The position numbers and the translations under genes were made by a program. From the NCBI GenBank assembly GCA_028291445.1, contig JAQGIA010000577.1, positions 1 to 6,849 on the forward strand: DNA of 6,849 nucleotides. The letters run 5' to 3'. Shown here piece after piece: positions 5,681-6,849 of the stretch (the stretch's first letter is position 1; each line of letters starts with the position of its first letter). The notes under the pieces were generated by a model, which was not told the DNA's origin, did not search any database, and worked only from the letters and a program-made list of their open reading frames with translations. The DNA comes from Belnapia sp. (lineage in GTDB: Bacteria; Pseudomonadota; Alphaproteobacteria; Acetobacterales; Acetobacteraceae).

Positions 5681-6265
5681 TTAATCCGGCAGCACCGCCG
5701 TCGCTGCCGCATCCACCTCGCGCCCGCGCCCGGCCCGGCGCATCACCTCGACCAGATGCGGCCGGATGCGCAGCTGGTGGCAATAGAGCGCCGCCGCCGC
5801 CGCCGGCAGGCTGCCGCCCCGCCCCAGCATCGCATCCCCCAGCTCCAGCAGCCGCAGGTTCGGCCAGGCTTTCTCGCGGATGCCGAGGATGCCCTGCAGG
5901 ATCGTCGCCGCCGGCAGCTCCGGCCGTGCCTGCGCCAGGATCAGCGCCATGCTCGCAGTGGAGCGCGAGATCCCGGCGTGGCAATGCACCAGCAGCCGGG
6001 GCGCCGGCTCGGCCTGCAAGGCGCGGCCGAAGCCGAGGATGGCCTCGGCATGTCCGGCATCGGGGGCGATCTTGCCCGCGGTCGGCTCGATGATGTCGTC
6101 GAAGCGCAGCTCCAGCTTGGCGTGCTCGCCGAAGCGACCGAACGCCTCCGGCTCCGGATGGTCGGGGTCGAGGATGGACAGCACATGGCTGACCCCGGTC
6201 TCGCAATGCCCGGTCAGCTCCTCGATGCCGCAGACACTCAGGGGGAAGGGGGCGATGTTCTGCAT
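5681..6265 (-). CDS. Cysteine-based protein phosphatase (tyrosine/dual-specificity type)
   Basis: This 194-aa soluble enzyme carries the phosphatase P-loop HCHAGISRSTA: nucleophile Cys95 and phosphate-binding Arg101 fit the HCxxGxxR(S/T) signature. Asp56 or Asp57 in RFDDI is a fitting general acid, about 40 residues ahead as in dual-specificity phosphatases. The N-terminal part (VCGIEEL to VSHVLSILDP) resembles the opening strand pattern of this fold, and the C-terminal part (ILGIREKAWPNLRLLELGDAML) is typical of compact bacterial members. I chose the ATG at 6265 because conserved sequence begins there and GGTGA lies just upstream; the frame stays open to an ATG at 6352, but the extra 29 residues are Pro/Gly-rich and unlike the domain. 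The substrate may be a phosphoprotein or another phosphate ester. It converges on the response-regulator gene (22 bases between stops) and is divergent from radA. No functional link to either is evident. Confidence 0.85.
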   Translation of the reverse strand: MQNIAPFPLSVCGIEELTGHCETGVSHVLSILDPDHPEPEAFGRFGEHAKLELRFDDIIEPTAGKIAPDAGHAEAILGFGRALQAEPAPRLLVHCHAGISRSTASMALILAQARPELPAATILQGILGIREKAWPNLRLLELGDAMLGRGGSLPAAAAALYCHQLRIRPHLVEVMRRAGRGREVDAAATAVLPD

Positions 6266-6378
6266 GGTTTCACCGGGTTGCCGGGGGCAGACTGCGCCGC
6301 CGGACGGGCCTGGTCCAGGCTTGCGCCACGCCGCGTCCCTCGCCATGTTCACGTTTCGTCCATTCAGGGAATCATCGC
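6266..6378. promoter_or_regulatory. Divergent intergenic region between phosphatase gene and radA
   Basis: These 113 bases must hold the promoters for both genes if neither is read from further away. I see no convincing -35/-10 pair and no clear alphaproteobacterial LexA box (GTTC-N7-GTTC), although radA is a repair gene. A 13-base palindrome GCCTGGTCCAGGC lies at 6308-6320. If the phosphatase started at 6352, most of this region would instead be coding. Confidence 0.4.
6366..6370 (+). promoter_or_regulatory. Ribosome binding site of radA
   Basis: AGGGA lies 8 bases before the TTG at 6379 and supports that unusual start. The following codons give AKDRARFVCQACG, the expected RadA N-terminus directly ahead of the zinc finger. 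Confidence 0.65.
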
Positions 6379-6849
6379 TTGGCCAAGGACCGTGCCCGCT
6401 TCGTCTGCCAGGCCTGCGGCGGTGTCCACCCGAAGTGGCAGGGCCGGTGCGACGCCTGCGGCGAATGGAACACCCTGCAGGAGGAAGCCCCGGCGCCGAC
6501 CCGCGGTCCCGGCCCGGCCGCCAAGGTCGCCGGCGGGCGGCGGGTGGAATTCGTCGGGCTGCAGGGTTCCTCCGCCCCGCCGGCCCGCATCCCGACCGGC
6601 CTCGCCGAATTGGACCGGGTACTGGGCGGCGGCATCGTCCCGGCCTCCGCCGTGCTGGTCGGTGGTGACCCGGGCATCGGCAAATCCACCATCCTGCTGC
6701 AGGCCGCCGCCCGCATCGCCGCCGCCGGCCATCGCGCCCTGTACGTGAGCGGGGAGGAGGCGATCGAGCAGGTCCGTCTCCGGGCGCTGCGCCTCGGCCT
6801 GGAGAAGGCGCCGCTCGCCCTGGCCGCCGCGACGGCGCTGCGCGATATC
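6379..6849 (+). CDS. radA: DNA repair protein RadA (3' partial)
   Basis: This is the first 157 residues of RadA (Sms), a RecA-like ATPase that helps branch migration and processing of recombination intermediates in DNA repair; the full protein is usually about 450-460 residues, so the KNRFG motif and Lon-like domain lie beyond the window. Seen: an N-terminal four-cysteine zinc finger, Cys10-X2-Cys13-X10-Cys24-X2-Cys27, in FVCQACGG and GRCDACGEWNTL; the linker to RIPTGLAELDRVLGGGIVPAS, which is the RadA/RecA-like entry to the ATPase core; Walker A GGDPGIGKST (Lys102, Ser103); and LYVSGEEAIEQVRLRA, diagnostic of RadA. The start is TTG, with AGGGA 8 bases upstream; no ATG or GTG fits the conserved N-terminus. 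The gene is divergent from the phosphatase gene. RadA assignment is secure. Confidence 0.96.
   Translation, partial: MAKDRARFVCQACGGVHPKWQGRCDACGEWNTLQEEAPAPTRGPGPAAKVAGGRRVEFVGLQGSSAPPARIPTGLAELDRVLGGGIVPASAVLVGGDPGIGKSTILLQAAARIAAAGHRALYVSGEEAIEQVRLRALRLGLEKAPLALAAATALRDI

Noticed and set aside
5652..5687. AT-rich inverted repeats (GGATTAA ... TTAATCC, and GATTAA ... TTAATC) between the convergent regulator and phosphatase genes
   Set aside because: The stems are only 6-7 bp, AT-rich, include both TAA stop codons and have no T-run; too weak to call a terminator with confidence.
6266..6352. Longer start for the phosphatase at 6352
   Set aside because: The 29 extra residues are Pro/Gly-rich, unlike the domain, and would consume most of the region needed for the divergent radA promoter. 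Not fully excluded.
1..6849. Mobile elements, CRISPR arrays, tRNA or rRNA genes
   Set aside because: No transposase or integrase frame, no regularly spaced repeats, no terminal inverted repeats and no tRNA-like cloverleaf was found by eye on either strand.

Overview
The window is GC-rich, with strong G/C preference at third codon positions, and carries typical alphaproteobacterial genes: a FixL/FixJ-type two-component pair, a TfdA-like dioxygenase, a solute-binding protein and RadA. Codon use and gene style suggest a Rhodospirillales/Acetobacteraceae-like organism (Roseomonas or Azospirillum type). That placement is an inference from style, not a database match.

Left part (1-2031, + strand). 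The window opens inside a gene for a family 1 periplasmic solute-binding protein of an ABC importer; its signal peptide and the rest of the transporter lie outside. After a 70-base gap with a GC-rich hairpin comes a complete 295-aa Fe(II)/2-oxoglutarate dioxygenase with the full HxD...H iron triad and TfdA signature segments. An uptake protein beside an oxidative catabolic enzyme suggests scavenging of an organic compound, but the substrate cannot be read from the sequence.

Middle part (2032-5658). A symmetrical hairpin separates the dioxygenase from a convergent 73-aa unknown gene on the - strand (2179-2400), which has a very good ribosome binding site. The 162-base divergent region between it and the kinase gene carries an 11-base direct repeat spaced exactly 30 bases apart, the best candidate regulatory site in the window. 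Rightwards follow an 813-aa membrane histidine kinase (Cache-like periplasmic sensor, HAMP, PAS, FixL-type HisKA, HATPase) and a 209-aa FixJ/NarL-type response regulator. The two genes lie in the same frame, 24 bases apart, with a 14-base tandem duplication in the junction. The reading offered here is a self-contained signalling module: the kinase senses a periplasmic ligand, phosphorylates the regulator at Asp64, and the regulator may act at the divergent repeats on the small gene, on the kinase operon, or on both.

Right part (5659-6849). A convergent - strand gene encodes a 194-aa cysteine-based (tyrosine/dual-specificity type) phosphatase. Divergent to it, radA (recombination/repair ATPase) starts at a TTG codon and runs off the window end. 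These look like ordinary housekeeping or accessory neighbours unrelated to the signalling module.

No tRNA, rRNA, CRISPR, insertion sequence or phage gene was seen. The least explained material is the small gene plus the direct-repeat operator region and the unknown signal of the kinase.
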